DNA of 33,657 bases from an uncultured Verrucomicrobiales bacterium (GCA_937891465.1 CALAHF010000173.1:1-33657), one strand, 5' to 3'; positions 1-8,648 are shown, numbered from the stretch's first letter. The notes: generated by a model not told the origin, from the letters alone. Translations and numbers: made by a program.

Positions 1-1167
1 CAACTTGCCCATCTGCTTTTTCTGAAGCTCGGCATTTTTGAGGGCTTCATCGAGCTTCTTCACGGATTTCTCAAGCTGGCCCAGGTGGTTAGATAGTGCA
101 CCTTCAGAGCCTTGCGCCATCGAACCCTGGGCTTCGCCGCTGTTCCCGGAGCTTTCTTTGCTCTTACTTTTCGATCCAGATGAATTGGATTTGTTTCCCT
201 TTTCCGAATTCGAGGCTGAGGAGCTCTTACGATTTGCGTTCTTCGCCGCAGCAGCCATCCGCTGCGCTGCTGATTTCAGACGAGCCAACTCTTTGCGCTG
301 TTCGCTCAACTCCTTCTGTTGCTCGCTGGGCTTCATCGCCTTGAGCTCCTCAGCGGCTTCATCGAACTTCTTTTCTTCAAGTTTTTTGCCAAGGGCTTTG
401 TTTTCGTCGTCTTTTTTGATCTCTTTGCCGATTTTCGCCAGCATTTCCTCGTTCTTCCGCTGATCGAGACGCTTCGCTGCTTCCTGAAGTTTCCGTTCTA
501 ACTGCGCATACTGTCGCATTGCCTCTTTGCGGTCCTTGGTATCATCCAATTCCTTGACCCATTCTTTCAATTTTTCAGGATCGAGCGTTTTTAACTCCTC
601 TTCATTCGACTCTTTTTTCAATTCCTCGATCATCTCTTCGAGGAATTCATTGATCTCAGTGGTCTTCGCAGCGGTTTCTGTTTCGATCCGCTGCTTCTCC
701 AAAATGTGAGGCGCCGGAGCTTTGAATGCGAGCAACGAGCATACTAAAACCATAACCAATCCAGAAACGATCAATTTAACCGGCGTTTCATAAGGAATCG
801 CTGACGAGGCGAGGGGCTCGACTTTTGCTGTGGTGGAATTTTTCTGGAGCTCAACAAAATCTCCCTCGCGATGTTCCTTTCGAAAATGCTGGGTCGTTGC
901 GATCGGGTCTTTCAATCCGAAAAACTGGTCAGCAAAAGAGGCAGCGCCATCGCCATTCCAGCGACGAACCGCAAAAAGTCCCAGTGTTGAGACGGCGAGA
1001 AGACCAGCCGAAATCCCGTAGGACAATTTTGGCACGGCGTAGCCGCGAATCACATAGACAAGGCAAACAATCAGCAGCGCCCAGAAGAGGGTATCAAGAA
1101 ATCGAAACCGATTCAGCCTCCCTTTGACGTCTTTTACGAATGAATCAATCGGGTCGTGGCTGCTCAT
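1..1167 (-). CDS. Coiled-coil membrane protein, DUF4175-like (3' end outside window)
   Basis: The frame is open from ATG at 1167 to the window edge (389 codons, no stop seen), so the C-terminus is missing. Hydrophobic segments lie at about residues 24-42, 48-67 and 131-149. The stretch FFGLKDPIATTQHF between them resembles the 'LDRxxGLxDRLxTA' signature of large Bacteroidota/PVC membrane proteins of the DUF4175 type. From residue 155 the chain is almost entirely Lys/Glu/Ala-rich and predicted coiled coil (for example QAAKR, KKLEEKKFDEAAEELK), then a Ser/Gly/Asn-rich low-complexity part near 325-360, then helix again. In PVC genomes such proteins often follow MoxR/DUF58/VWA genes, but that side is not in the window. 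Divergent from lipA. Function unknown; coding status is secure from frame length and composition, the family name is tentative. Confidence 0.75.
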   Translation of the reverse strand, partial: MSSHDPIDSFVKDVKGRLNRFRFLDTLFWALLIVCLVYVIRGYAVPKLSYGISAGLLAVSTLGLFAVRRWNGDGAASFADQFFGLKDPIATTQHFRKEHREGDFVELQKNSTTAKVEPLASSAIPYETPVKLIVSGLVMVLVCSLLAFKAPAPHILEKQRIETETAAKTTEINEFLEEMIEELKKESNEEELKTLDPEKLKEWVKELDDTKDRKEAMRQYAQLERKLQEAAKRLDQRKNEEMLAKIGKEIKKDDENKALGKKLEEKKFDEAAEELKAMKPSEQQKELSEQRKELARLKSAAQRMAAAAKNANRKSSSASNSEKGNKSNSSGSKSKSKESSGNSGEAQGSMAQGSEGALSNHLGQLEKSVKKLDEALKNAELQKKQMGKL

Positions 1168-1485
1168 AATTGCTCAAAACTGAGGGTTGCGTAAGTAGGA
1201 TACAGAAAATTGGAATTCCCGCCAGCCCCCTTTTGTAGGGGTTTGTATGAAGCTGGGGCATTATTTTACGATCGAACAGGGTTGTTTCATCGAGCGAACC
1301 CTATTGATTCGTTTTGTCATTTCCATTCATGACAACATTTTGTAGAAAGCGCAAAATGTGACCTGCATCTCAAAACTCGGGAAACGGCGCGGTTTGCGTC
1401 AAAGTGAGTATGTCCCGATTTTTGTGATTCGGCAGGTTGATTCGCCTTCCAGATAGGGTTTGTTCGTAACCACGTCACAACTGAT
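1168..1485. other. Intergenic region between divergent genes
   Basis: This 318-base spacer has no convincing ORF. It must contain the promoters for the membrane protein on the left and lipA on the right, but I cannot pick clear -35/-10 boxes. It holds one copy of the 43-bp palindromic repeat (1270-1312) and a separate inverted repeat, ACATTTTG and CAAAATGT, at 1335-1342 and 1352-1359 with a 9-nt loop. Confidence 0.6.
1270..1312 (-). repeat. 43-bp palindromic repeat, copy 1 (reverse orientation)
   Basis: Two 21-bp halves (1270-1290 and 1292-1312) flank one base. The right half contains ACCCTATTG and ends ATTCG; the left half contains the inverted core CAGGGT. About 13 of 20 positions pair between the arms by hand alignment. 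The centre reads TTTCATCGA, the reverse of the TTCGATGAA centre in the copies at 15858 and 26082. Confidence 0.7.
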
Positions 1486-2391
1486 ATGCCTGTTAAGATT
1501 GATCCATCCCTTCACATCGAAAAGAAACCGTCCTGGATTCGGGTGAAGCTGCCAACGAACCCGGTTTTCTGGGATACCAAGGATATGATTCAGGATCTGA
1601 ATCTGGTGACGGTGTGCGAAGAAGCTCAATGTCCCAACCGCTGGGAGTGCTGGGAGCAGGGAACTGCGACGTTGATGATCGCGGGTGACCGCTGCACTAG
1701 GGCATGTGGATTTTGTGCCGTCGATACGCGCAAGCCGATGCCATTGGAGGCGGATGAACCCGATCGTGTGGCCGAAGCGGTTAAGCGGATGAATCTGAAT
1801 CATGTTGTCATCACCGCTGTTGCGCGAGATGATCTTCCTGATGGCGGGGCGTGTCACTTTGCGAACGTCATTTATAAAGTGCGCGAAGTGAATCCAGACA
1901 CAGTGATCGAGGTGTTGGTTCCTGACTTTATCGGAAAAGACGACGCGCTGTGGGTCGTGATGGAAGCGGAGCCTCGTATTTTTAATCACAATTTGGAGAC
2001 GGTCGAACGCCTGACGCCAGTTGTGCGATCAAAAGCGGAATACTGGCGTTCGCTGAAAGTGCTGAAGCGTGCTCGCGAAATGGCCAACGAAATGGGCTAC
2101 CGCTGCGCGACGAAAAGCGGCATCATGCTGGGTCTTGGGGAAAGCGAGCCGGAATTGCTCAATGCGATGGATGATCTTCGCGATCACGATGTGACCGTGC
2201 TGACGCTTGGCCAGTATTTGCGGCCTTCACCGAAGTATCTCCCTGTGGTTGAATACGTTTTGCCGGCGACCTTTGACCGCTACAAGGAAATCGCGCTTGA
2301 AAAGGGATTCCGTCATGTTGCGTCCGGGCCATTGGTGCGTAGCTCGTATCACGCGGCTGATTTCAAGCCTGAGCTTGATCCTTTGGCGTGA
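1486..2391 (+). CDS. lipA: Lipoyl synthase
   Basis: Radical-SAM enzyme that inserts two sulfur atoms into octanoyl groups carried on lipoyl domains, the last step of lipoate synthesis; cytosolic. The auxiliary 4Fe-4S cluster motif CEEAQCPNRWEC gives C44, C49 and C55. The radical-SAM motif CTRACGFC gives C70, C74 and C77. The C-terminal RSSYHAAD (R285-S286-S287-Y288) supplies the serine ligand of the auxiliary cluster. The 301-residue length is normal for the family. The ATG at 1486 is chosen because the N-terminal helix and the KPSWIRVKLP segment follow directly; no Shine-Dalgarno is visible. lipB is not adjacent. The gene converges with the esterase at 2423; between them GCCTTT (2401-2406) and AAAGGC (2416-2421) could form a small hairpin without a T tract. 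Confidence 0.97.
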   Translation: MPVKIDPSLHIEKKPSWIRVKLPTNPVFWDTKDMIQDLNLVTVCEEAQCPNRWECWEQGTATLMIAGDRCTRACGFCAVDTRKPMPLEADEPDRVAEAVKRMNLNHVVITAVARDDLPDGGACHFANVIYKVREVNPDTVIEVLVPDFIGKDDALWVVMEAEPRIFNHNLETVERLTPVVRSKAEYWRSLKVLKRAREMANEMGYRCATKSGIMLGLGESEPELLNAMDDLRDHDVTVLTLGQYLRPSPKYLPVVEYVLPATFDRYKEIALEKGFRHVASGPLVRSSYHAADFKPELDPLA

Positions 2392-2422
2392 GTTGATAGT
2401 GCCTTTGCCGAATTAAAAGGCC

Positions 2423-3370
2423 TTATCGCATCCATTTCAAAACGAACGGCACGAGCTTTTCGTGAGCGGCATTGATATCTTCACGTTTTGCTCCCGCCAG
2501 CCCGTGTTCGCCGCCGTTGACTGAGATGAACTCGTATTCCACCCCGTGTTTCTTGAATTCGCGGACCATCATTTCGGATTGTAAATGAGGCACGTCGGTA
2601 TCTTCGGTTCCGTGGATGAGAAGTGTTGGAGGATAGCTGGGCGTCACGTTTTTTACGGCCATATACGGATAAAATTTCTCGACTTCGGGTTCAGGAAATC
2701 CGGCGACTTTTTCTGGCCAATTGCCTTGTTGCCGAGTCGTACCGTAATATGCGCTGCCGTCTCCTTTGCGGTTTGCTGGATCGGAAATCGCTGGGCCCGC
2801 TTCGATTTTGGCCATTTCGGTGTCAGAAAGCGGGGTTCGATTCTTATGGCTAGCGTGCGGGCTGGGATCGGTCATCCAACTGGTCACCAAATCGCCATAT
2901 CCCCAATAGGCAACGATAACGGTTGGTGGTGGATCAACGCGGAATCCTGATGTAAGCGCCATGTATCCGCCTGCGGAACCTCCGATGACCGCGATTTTTG
3001 AAGTGTCGGCATTGAACTTTTCCCGGCCGTTCTTCCGAATCCAAACAAAGGCGTCTTCGAGATCTGAAATGATGTCAGGCAGTTTGGATTCCGGGGCTAA
3101 ACGGTAGCCTATCGTAACGACGCAGAATCCGTGATCGAGCAATCTGCGCGCAGGACCGATTCCTTTGCGGCTGCCATTGATGAGTGCTCCGCCATGAATC
3201 CAGATCGCAAGCGGTCGAATTTCAGTGTCGTCGGGCCGATGCACGTCGAGTTTGATTTCGAGATCACCAACAGTTTTGTAAGTGAACGTCTCAACCTGAA
3301 TTGGAGCCGGAGTCTGTGCCTGAGCAATTGGAGTGAGCACAAAAAGGGCAAGAACGAGCAGGTGTTTCAT
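2423..3370 (-). CDS. Secreted alpha/beta-hydrolase (BD-FAE/acetyl-esterase-like)
   Basis: A 315-residue protein with a clear signal peptide (residues 1-19, cleavage probably after AQA). It has the alpha/beta-hydrolase landmarks in order: oxyanion-hole motif WIHGGALINGS (57-67), nucleophile elbow GGSAGG with S132, acid at D257 or D259 in HGTEDTDVP, and histidine H289 in GGEHG. The layout matches the esterase/lipase family used by PVC bacteria and Bacteroidota to deacylate polysaccharides or release feruloyl and acetyl groups. The substrate cannot be read from sequence. It is a single gene, convergent with lipA and followed upstream by the broken cyclase on the same strand. Family is secure, specificity is not. 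Confidence 0.85.
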   Translation of the reverse strand: MKHLLVLALFVLTPIAQAQTPAPIQVETFTYKTVGDLEIKLDVHRPDDTEIRPLAIWIHGGALINGSRKGIGPARRLLDHGFCVVTIGYRLAPESKLPDIISDLEDAFVWIRKNGREKFNADTSKIAVIGGSAGGYMALTSGFRVDPPPTVIVAYWGYGDLVTSWMTDPSPHASHKNRTPLSDTEMAKIEAGPAISDPANRKGDGSAYYGTTRQQGNWPEKVAGFPEPEVEKFYPYMAVKNVTPSYPPTLLIHGTEDTDVPHLQSEMMVREFKKHGVEYEFISVNGGEHGLAGAKREDINAAHEKLVPFVLKWMR

Positions 3371-3444
3371 GGCAGGAGGCTAGCATAGGGTGGTTTTCGA
3401 ACCAACCTTTTCAGATTGCTGACGCCCACTGCGTCGATTTGTGA

Positions 3445-4070
3445 TCACTTAAATTGCACCGAAAACCCTTGCTCCTTCTTTCCGCCAAACTCTACAGAAA
3501 CCGGATTGGCTTTGATCTCTAAATTGTCGGGCACCATTTCCATCGCATTTTTCGTTACGAGAATTTGCCCGGGCTTCCCGATGTCTTCGCCGAGTTTGCT
3601 GGCACGATTGACCGGATTCCCGAAAAAATCGTGAGGGTGGGGGAACAGGCATTTTCCATGATCGATCCCGGCCGAAATGTAGATGTCGAGTTCGTCGGGT
3701 GTCAGCAGGTTTGCGGAATCGAGCGCTAGATTCAGCGCGATGGTTGCCCGAATGGCGTTTGCCGGATTTTCAAATCGTGCGAAAGCGTTGTCGGCTTCGA
3801 ATTTCACGATTGAACCTCTGTAGCTTTTGACAATGGGCTCTGCTGTCAGCTGCATCCGGCGGACCATTGACAAATAATGAACGACTCCATGAGAATCGGT
3901 CAGCTTCGTGAATCCAGACATGTCGACAATCAGCGCGGTCGTCTCAGCTCCATATTCTTCCCAAAGTTTCTTTGTTTCTTTTCAACTTCGCTTCGAGCGC
4001 CCGTGTCCAATTCCTGGGAATACCGAAGCGCCTGATCGTTGAAAGCCTGAATGGCGGGAGTGGGTTCCAT
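3445..4070 (-). pseudogene. Class III adenylate/guanylate cyclase domain protein, frameshifted
   Basis: Reading from ATG at 4070, the first frame gives MEPTPAIQAFNDQALRYSQE and continues to about KKQRN, then runs into TGA. The next frame takes over with KLWEEYGAETTALIVDMSGF and continues to the stop at 3445. One missing base in the A-rich stretch at 3963-3985 explains both; the downstream frame has its own TGA just upstream, so there is no alternative upstream start in that frame. Cyclase marks are present: metal Asp in LIVDMSGFT, second Asp in KFEADNAFARF, and the DFFGNPVNRASKL region. Restored length is about 209 residues, a stand-alone catalytic domain. An ATG at 3921 would give only a truncated protein that loses the first metal-binding strand. 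Could be a true pseudogene or a base-calling error. Confidence 0.75.
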
Positions 4071-4160
4071 TTAATTATAATAGGAGTGCCTTTCAGGATT
4101 CGTCGATTCTAAAAAGGTCGCCGTTGCGCTTTTGGATGATTCGTCGAAATTCGCGGTCCC

Positions 4161-5204
4161 ATGAGTGAAAAAATCAAAATCGCAATCATCGGTGCAAGCG
4201 GCTATACGGGGCAGGAATTGCTCCGTCTGCTGATCATGCATCCGGCTGTTGAGATCGCCGCGATCACCTCGCGGAAGGAAGCTGGAAATTCAGTCGACTC
4301 AGTTTTTCCACGATTTCGCGGAGCGCGTTCGGTCGATCAGCTTGAGTTCATGGAGCCCGATATCGATTCGATTGTTGCAACGGGGGCGAAGGCCGCATTT
4401 TTGGCGTTGCCGCATGGCGTGGCGTATGAATTTGCCGGCCCCTTATTAAGTCGGGGCATTCGGGTGATTGATCTCAGTGCTGATTTTCGTCTCAACGATC
4501 TGGCAGTTTATGAAGATTTCTACGGAGATCATTCCGCACCGGAGCTGCTTTCGGAATCGGTCTTCGGACTACCTGAAATTCACGGCGATGCAATTCGTGA
4601 CACAAACTTAGTTGCTTCACCGGGTTGCTATCCAACAAGCATTTTGCTTCCATTGATTCCGCTGTTAAAAAACAAGCTGGTTGATCCGACGACGATCAAT
4701 ATTTCCAGCCTGTCTGGAAGCAGCGGCGCAGGGAAAACGTCGAACACCGCATTTTCATTCGTGGAAGTCAACGAAAGCCTTCGAGCTTATGGCGCGCCCA
4801 AGCATCGCCATGTTTCGGAGATCGAACAGGAATTGTCGCTCGCTTTTGGAGAGACTGTCAAAATCAGCTTTGTTCCCCATTTAATGCCGGTGAATCAGGG
4901 CATCGTCACTACGACCTTCGTGAATCTCGAATCGGGAACGGATTCGGCCGCAATTGCTGATGCGCTGTCTTGTTACGACAGCTCAGCCTTTGTCCGGGTT
5001 CTCGGCGAAGGTGTCTTTGCCGACTCAAAAAATGTGACGCGGACCAATTTTATTGACATTGGCTGGGTAATTGATACTCGAACGAATCGCCTGATTCTTT
5101 CAAGTGCGGAGGACAATCTCGGTAAAGGTGCCGGCGGTCAGGCTATTCAGAGTTTCAATTTGATGTTTGGTTTGGCTGAAATGGCTGGGCTGGAGAACTT
5201 CTAA
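4161..5204 (+). CDS. argC: N-acetyl-gamma-glutamyl-phosphate reductase
   Basis: Third step of arginine synthesis: NADPH-dependent reduction of N-acetylglutamyl phosphate to the semialdehyde. The N-terminal Rossmann motif is IIGASGYTGQEL (residues 9-20). The catalytic cysteine is C156 in ASPGCYPTS, and the active-site histidine lies in KHRHVSEIEQ (214-223). The C-terminal KGAGGQAIQSFN closes the fold. At 347 residues it is a full-length type 1 ArgC. It is the first gene of the run argC-argJ-argB-argD-argF, and its stop (5202-5204) is 28 bases before the start chosen for argJ. The promoter must lie in the 90 bases between it and the divergent cyclase, but I see no clear ARG-box palindrome there. 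Confidence 0.96.
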   Translation: MSEKIKIAIIGASGYTGQELLRLLIMHPAVEIAAITSRKEAGNSVDSVFPRFRGARSVDQLEFMEPDIDSIVATGAKAAFLALPHGVAYEFAGPLLSRGIRVIDLSADFRLNDLAVYEDFYGDHSAPELLSESVFGLPEIHGDAIRDTNLVASPGCYPTSILLPLIPLLKNKLVDPTTINISSLSGSSGAGKTSNTAFSFVEVNESLRAYGAPKHRHVSEIEQELSLAFGETVKISFVPHLMPVNQGIVTTTFVNLESGTDSAAIADALSCYDSSAFVRVLGEGVFADSKNVTRTNFIDIGWVIDTRTNRLILSSAEDNLGKGAGGQAIQSFNLMFGLAEMAGLENF

Positions 5205-5232
5205 TTTTTGTAAACACCAAAATTTCAGACCA

Positions 5233-6468
5233 TTGAAGGACCTAAATTTCATTGAAGGAGGCGTTTGCTCGCCCAAAGGATTTCGTTGCGCCGCTGTTGG
5301 GTGCGGAATTAAAAACCCAAAAGTGAAGCGACTCGACTTGGCGCTCGTGTATTCCAAATATCCGACGGTTGCAGCAGCGCTGTTTACTCAAAATGCAGTC
5401 CGTGCAGCGTGCGTCGATTTTTCAGCTAACAATTTAGAGAAGGCCGAGCCCCGGGCTATCATCGTCAATAGTGGCAACGCCAATGCTTGTACTGGACCTG
5501 CTGGAATGCGCGATGTTCGCAAAACCGCCAAGCTTTTAGCCAAGGAACTTGGAATTCTTCAGCGCGAAATTCAGGTATGCTCCACCGGTATCATCGGAAT
5601 GGAATTGCCGATGGATCGGATTGAGCCAAATATCCCGAAGCTGGTTAAGGCGCTCAATCAGGAAAGCTGTGATGTAGCCCAGGCTATCATGACCAGCGAC
5701 ACAAGGCCGAAAGAAGTGGCTGTTGAATTCGAGATTGGTGGCAAAACAGTTCGGATTGGTGCGTGCGCGAAAGGTGCAGGAATGATCAATCCCAACATGG
5801 CGACGATGCTGTGTTTCGTGACGACCGATGCCAATGTCAGCAAGGCCGAGATCGTTGCGGCAACCAAACAAGCCGTAGAACAAAGCTTCAATCGGATCAC
5901 CGTCGATGGTGACACCAGCACGAACGATGCCGTCATTGTGATGGCAAACAGGCGTGCTGAAAACAAGGAAATCAGCCGTCGAGGCGAAGGGAGTGCGGAG
6001 TTTCGTGCTGCGCTTCAGGAAGTCATGATCCGGTTGGCGAAGAAAATGGTCTCTGATGGTGAGCGAGTTACCAAGCTCGTCGATATCCGGGTTCGTGGAG
6101 CAAAGACCAACAAGGATGCTCAGTTGGTGGCGCGCGCCGTAGCGAATTCAAATCTTTGCAAATGCTCGTGGAATGGTGAAGACCCGAACTGGGGCCGGAT
6201 CATTCATGCAGTTGGTTATGCCGGCGCTCAAGTTTGCGAAGGTGCGGTGGACATTTACTTCGATGGGCTCATTGCTGCCAAAAATGGAATGACTGCCAAA
6301 AAGACCCCCTTGGAAAAGCTGATTGATGTTGTGAAAAACGACAAGTTTTCGATCGGAATCGATCTTAACTTGGGGGCTGGCGAATTCAATATCTGGACGG
6401 CTGATCTCTCTCCCGAATACGTGGATTTCAATCGGGCCGAATATGCTGCTTCGAAGATGAAAGGCTAA
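5233..6468 (+). CDS. argJ: Glutamate N-acetyltransferase / ornithine acetyltransferase
   Basis: ArgJ transfers acetyl from N-acetylornithine to glutamate, making the pathway cyclic; it self-cleaves into two chains. The cleavage site is visible as KGAGMINPNMATML, with nucleophile T191 in this numbering. NSGNANACTG (79-88) is the conserved glycine-rich motif. The C-terminal half has EDPNWGRI and GEFNIWTADLS. The frame is open back to an ATG at 5167 inside argC, but that would add 22 residues without family resemblance. The family start lies just before IEGGVCSPKGF, so I chose TTG at 5233; ATG 5167 is the alternative. A GGAGG at 5256-5260 is inside the coding sequence. The presence of argJ fits the lack of argE in the operon; whether it also accepts acetyl-CoA (bifunctional) cannot be told. 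Confidence 0.93.
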   Translation: MKDLNFIEGGVCSPKGFRCAAVGCGIKNPKVKRLDLALVYSKYPTVAAALFTQNAVRAACVDFSANNLEKAEPRAIIVNSGNANACTGPAGMRDVRKTAKLLAKELGILQREIQVCSTGIIGMELPMDRIEPNIPKLVKALNQESCDVAQAIMTSDTRPKEVAVEFEIGGKTVRIGACAKGAGMINPNMATMLCFVTTDANVSKAEIVAATKQAVEQSFNRITVDGDTSTNDAVIVMANRRAENKEISRRGEGSAEFRAALQEVMIRLAKKMVSDGERVTKLVDIRVRGAKTNKDAQLVARAVANSNLCKCSWNGEDPNWGRIIHAVGYAGAQVCEGAVDIYFDGLIAAKNGMTAKKTPLEKLIDVVKNDKFSIGIDLNLGAGEFNIWTADLSPEYVDFNRAEYAASKMKG

Positions 6469-6493
6469 GTTCGATCAGGCTTTGACTAATCAT

Positions 6494-6524
6494 GGAAGTC
6501 GCCGAAATTTCCGGCTTCCCTTTT
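6494..6524 (+). promoter_or_regulatory. Hairpin plus T4 directly before argB
   Basis: GGAAGTCG (6494-6501) pairs with CGGCTTCC (6512-6519) through 8 pairs including one G-T, with a 10-nt loop, followed by CTTTT and the argB start. The shape is that of a weak intrinsic terminator or start-site occluder. The position in the argJ-argB gap suggests partial attenuation inside the operon, but this is inference. Confidence 0.35.
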
Positions 6525-6525
6525 G

Positions 6526-7395
6526 ATGAGCGCACCGGATTTTCAGCAACAAATCGACAAAGCAGCGGTCCTGCTTGAAGCCCTTCCGTACTTTCAGCAA
6601 TTTCGCGGTCAGACCTTTCTCATCAAAGTGGGCGGTTCTGCGATGGATGACCCGGAAAGGGTTAAGAATCTGCTTCGCGATGTGGTTTTTCTGGAAATTG
6701 CAGGGATCAATCCTGTTTTGGTTCATGGAGGCGGCAAAGCAATTTCAGCAGCCATGGCGGAGTCCGGGCTTAAGCCCAAGTTTGTGAATGGATTGCGGGT
6801 CACGACGGACGAAGCGATGATATTGGTCGAGAAAACGCTCAGCCAGACCATTAATCCGGGGCTGGTTTCGAATATCAATGATTTCGGCGGCCGTGCTCTT
6901 GGTGTGGCTGGAAATGAAGTTTTTGTTGGGGAACGAATTCCTGATCTCGGACGAGTTGGAAAAGTCGTTGATTTTGATATGTCGAAAGTCCTAGCTGCTC
7001 TGGCTTCTGAAATTACCCCGGTCGTTTCGCCCGTTGCTTCGGAAGTAGACACGAAACTCCCCCTCAATGTAAATGCGGATCTTGCGGCGAGCGCGTTGGC
7101 TTCAAAATTGAAAGCCGCCAAGTTGGTCTACCTCAGTGATGTTATCGGTTTGTGCAAAGACAAGGATGATCCATCGACTCTGATTTCATCCGTCCAATCG
7201 GGAAGCGTTGAGGCAATGATCGAAGACGGGACGATCGCAGGCGGGATGATTCCGAAAGTGCGCTCTTCCGTTGATGCCCTCAATGCCGGTGTTGGCAAAG
7301 TTCACATGGTCGACGGTCGGATTCCCCACTCTATGTTGCTGGAAATTTTTACCGAGTCCGGAATCGGAACCGAAATCGTAAAATCAGAGTCATGA
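6526..7395 (+). CDS. argB: Acetylglutamate kinase
   Basis: Phosphorylates N-acetylglutamate with ATP, the second step of arginine synthesis. It shows the amino-acid-kinase motifs: KVGGSAM (phosphate binding), VHGGGK (substrate loop), GGMIPK, and the C-terminal [14 protein letters not shown]. The ATG at 6526 is preferred over the adjacent TTG at 6523. The protein carries an N-terminal helix of about 25 residues ending in [14 protein letters not shown], as in Pseudomonas and Thermotoga NAGKs, where this helix and the EIFTxSGxGT end form the arginine-inhibition site. Feedback inhibition by arginine is therefore likely. At 289 residues it has the usual length. The stop overlaps the argD start by four bases (ATGA), suggesting translational coupling. 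Confidence 0.95.
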   Translation: MSAPDFQQQIDKAAVLLEALPYFQQFRGQTFLIKVGGSAMDDPERVKNLLRDVVFLEIAGINPVLVHGGGKAISAAMAESGLKPKFVNGLRVTTDEAMILVEKTLSQTINPGLVSNINDFGGRALGVAGNEVFVGERIPDLGRVGKVVDFDMSKVLAALASEITPVVSPVASEVDTKLPLNVNADLAASALASKLKAAKLVYLSDVIGLCKDKDDPSTLISSVQSGSVEAMIEDGTIAGGMIPKVRSSVDALNAGVGKVHMVDGRIPHSMLLEIFTESGIGTEIVKSES

Positions 7396-8648
7396 TCTCT
7401 CAAGAAACAGCTGCTCTCTCGCAAGAATTTGTGTTGGGAAACTACGGTCGTTTTCCGATCGCCTTCACTCATGGTAAAGGATCGCGGATTTGGGATGAAA
7501 ATGGTCGTGAATTCCTCGATTTTGGAATGGGGATTGCGGTAAACACGCTGGGACACGCTCATCCGGCAATGCAAAAAGCGATTGCTGATCAGGCAGGCAA
7601 GCTGATTCATACTTCGAATCTCTACCATATTCGCGAGCAGGCCGAGTTGGCTCAATTCATTACTGAAACAGTTATCAGGCAGCCTGGAAAAGTTTTCTTC
7701 TGTAATAGCGGAGCTGAGGCGAATGATACGCTGATCAAGCTCGCTCGGAAATTCGGAAACGACGCTGGAAATGGCCGCTTTGAAGTGATCACCTGCACGA
7801 ATTCGTTTCACGGTCGAACACTTGGCGGCATTGCTGCGACAGGGCAGGACAAAGTAAAGGCCGGTTTCGAACCGCTCCTTGAAGGATTTACTCATATTCC
7901 GCTGAATGATTGCGAAGCGTTGAAGAATGCAGTCGGCCCGCGAACTTCGGCGATTTTGTTTGAGCCGTTGCAAGGCGAGGGGGGAATCAATGCGGTGACG
8001 CCTGAATTTTTCAAAACCGCCATGGAATTGCGGGACCAACACGGATTGCTCCTCATGATGGATGAAGTCCAATGCGGATTTGGCCGGACAGGCGATTGGA
8101 ACGGATACGAAACCGCGCTTCGCGATTCGGGGATCGATTTTCAACCGGACGCTGTCAGCTGGGCAAAAGGAATTGCCGGCGGATTTCCGATGGGAGCCGT
8201 TTGGTTTAATGCACGTTGCGAAAATGTTCTGGGGCCGGGAACGCATGGCTCGACCTTTGGCGGAACACCACTCGGATCGGTCGTTGCCTTGACTGTCCTG
8301 AAAACCATCGAGTCTGAAAAGCTCGCTGAAAATGCGGAACGCCAATGTCAGCGGATCAAAGCGGTCGTCGCGAACTGGAATTCCCCGTTTGTGGACGAAG
8401 TCCGCGGGTTTGGACTGATGCTCGGTTTCAGCATGAACGATGAGGCCATTGCTAAAACAGCTGCTTTTTCAGAGTCGAGCCGAGCTGTTTGCAGTTTATT
8501 TATGGTCGACGAATTGACCAATGCTGGACTTATCACCGTTCCTGCCGGAGCGAATGTGGTGCGCTGGCTGCCCGCCCTGAACGTAACTGACGCCGAAGTG
8601 GACGAGGCGTTGTCAATTTTTCACACCGTCCTCACCAATTTGAAATGA
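7392..8648 (+). CDS. argD: Acetylornithine aminotransferase
   Basis: PLP-dependent class III aminotransferase that converts N-acetylglutamate semialdehyde to N-acetylornithine with glutamate as donor. The landmarks are NSGAEAND (105-112, phosphate/PLP ring contacts), SFHGRTLG (138-145), LFEPLQGEGG (189-198), DEVQCGFGRTG (D224 to the pyridine nitrogen) and the Schiff-base lysine K259 in SWAKGIAGGFPMG. At 418 residues it is slightly longer than the 390-400 usual for ArgD. It overlaps argB and argF by ATGA at both ends, so the three are surely one transcript. As in other bacteria it may also serve lysine synthesis (DapC), which cannot be seen here. Confidence 0.95.
   Translation: MISQETAALSQEFVLGNYGRFPIAFTHGKGSRIWDENGREFLDFGMGIAVNTLGHAHPAMQKAIADQAGKLIHTSNLYHIREQAELAQFITETVIRQPGKVFFCNSGAEANDTLIKLARKFGNDAGNGRFEVITCTNSFHGRTLGGIAATGQDKVKAGFEPLLEGFTHIPLNDCEALKNAVGPRTSAILFEPLQGEGGINAVTPEFFKTAMELRDQHGLLLMMDEVQCGFGRTGDWNGYETALRDSGIDFQPDAVSWAKGIAGGFPMGAVWFNARCENVLGPGTHGSTFGGTPLGSVVALTVLKTIESEKLAENAERQCQRIKAVVANWNSPFVDEVRGFGLMLGFSMNDEAIAKTAAFSESSRAVCSLFMVDELTNAGLITVPAGANVVRWLPALNVTDAEVDEALSIFHTVLTNLK

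Noticed and set aside
38-1127. Several plus-strand ORFs rich in Ser and Phe at the left end
   Set aside because: They are mirror images of the Lys/Glu-rich coiled-coil gene on the other strand.
1399-1989. 196-codon minus-strand ORF
   Set aside because: It is antisense to lipA, which has all catalytic motifs; rich in His and Arg from reverse reading.
3963-3985. Programmed -1 frameshift in the cyclase gene
   Set aside because: No X-XXY-YYZ heptamer in the zero frame and no clear stimulatory hairpin were seen; a plain 1-nt indel is simpler.
4074-4079. TATAAT on the minus strand just before the cyclase ATG as a leaderless promoter
   Set aside because: Only three bases separate it from the ATG, so transcription would start inside the start codon; no matching -35 box.
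5256-5260. GGAGG as the argJ Shine-Dalgarno with a start downstream
   Set aside because: No start codon follows at proper spacing, and a later start would remove the conserved IEGGVCSPKGF segment.
7302-8345. Long minus-strand ORF of 347 codons
   Set aside because: It is entirely antisense to argB/argD, has a composition unlike a protein and no recognisable motif.
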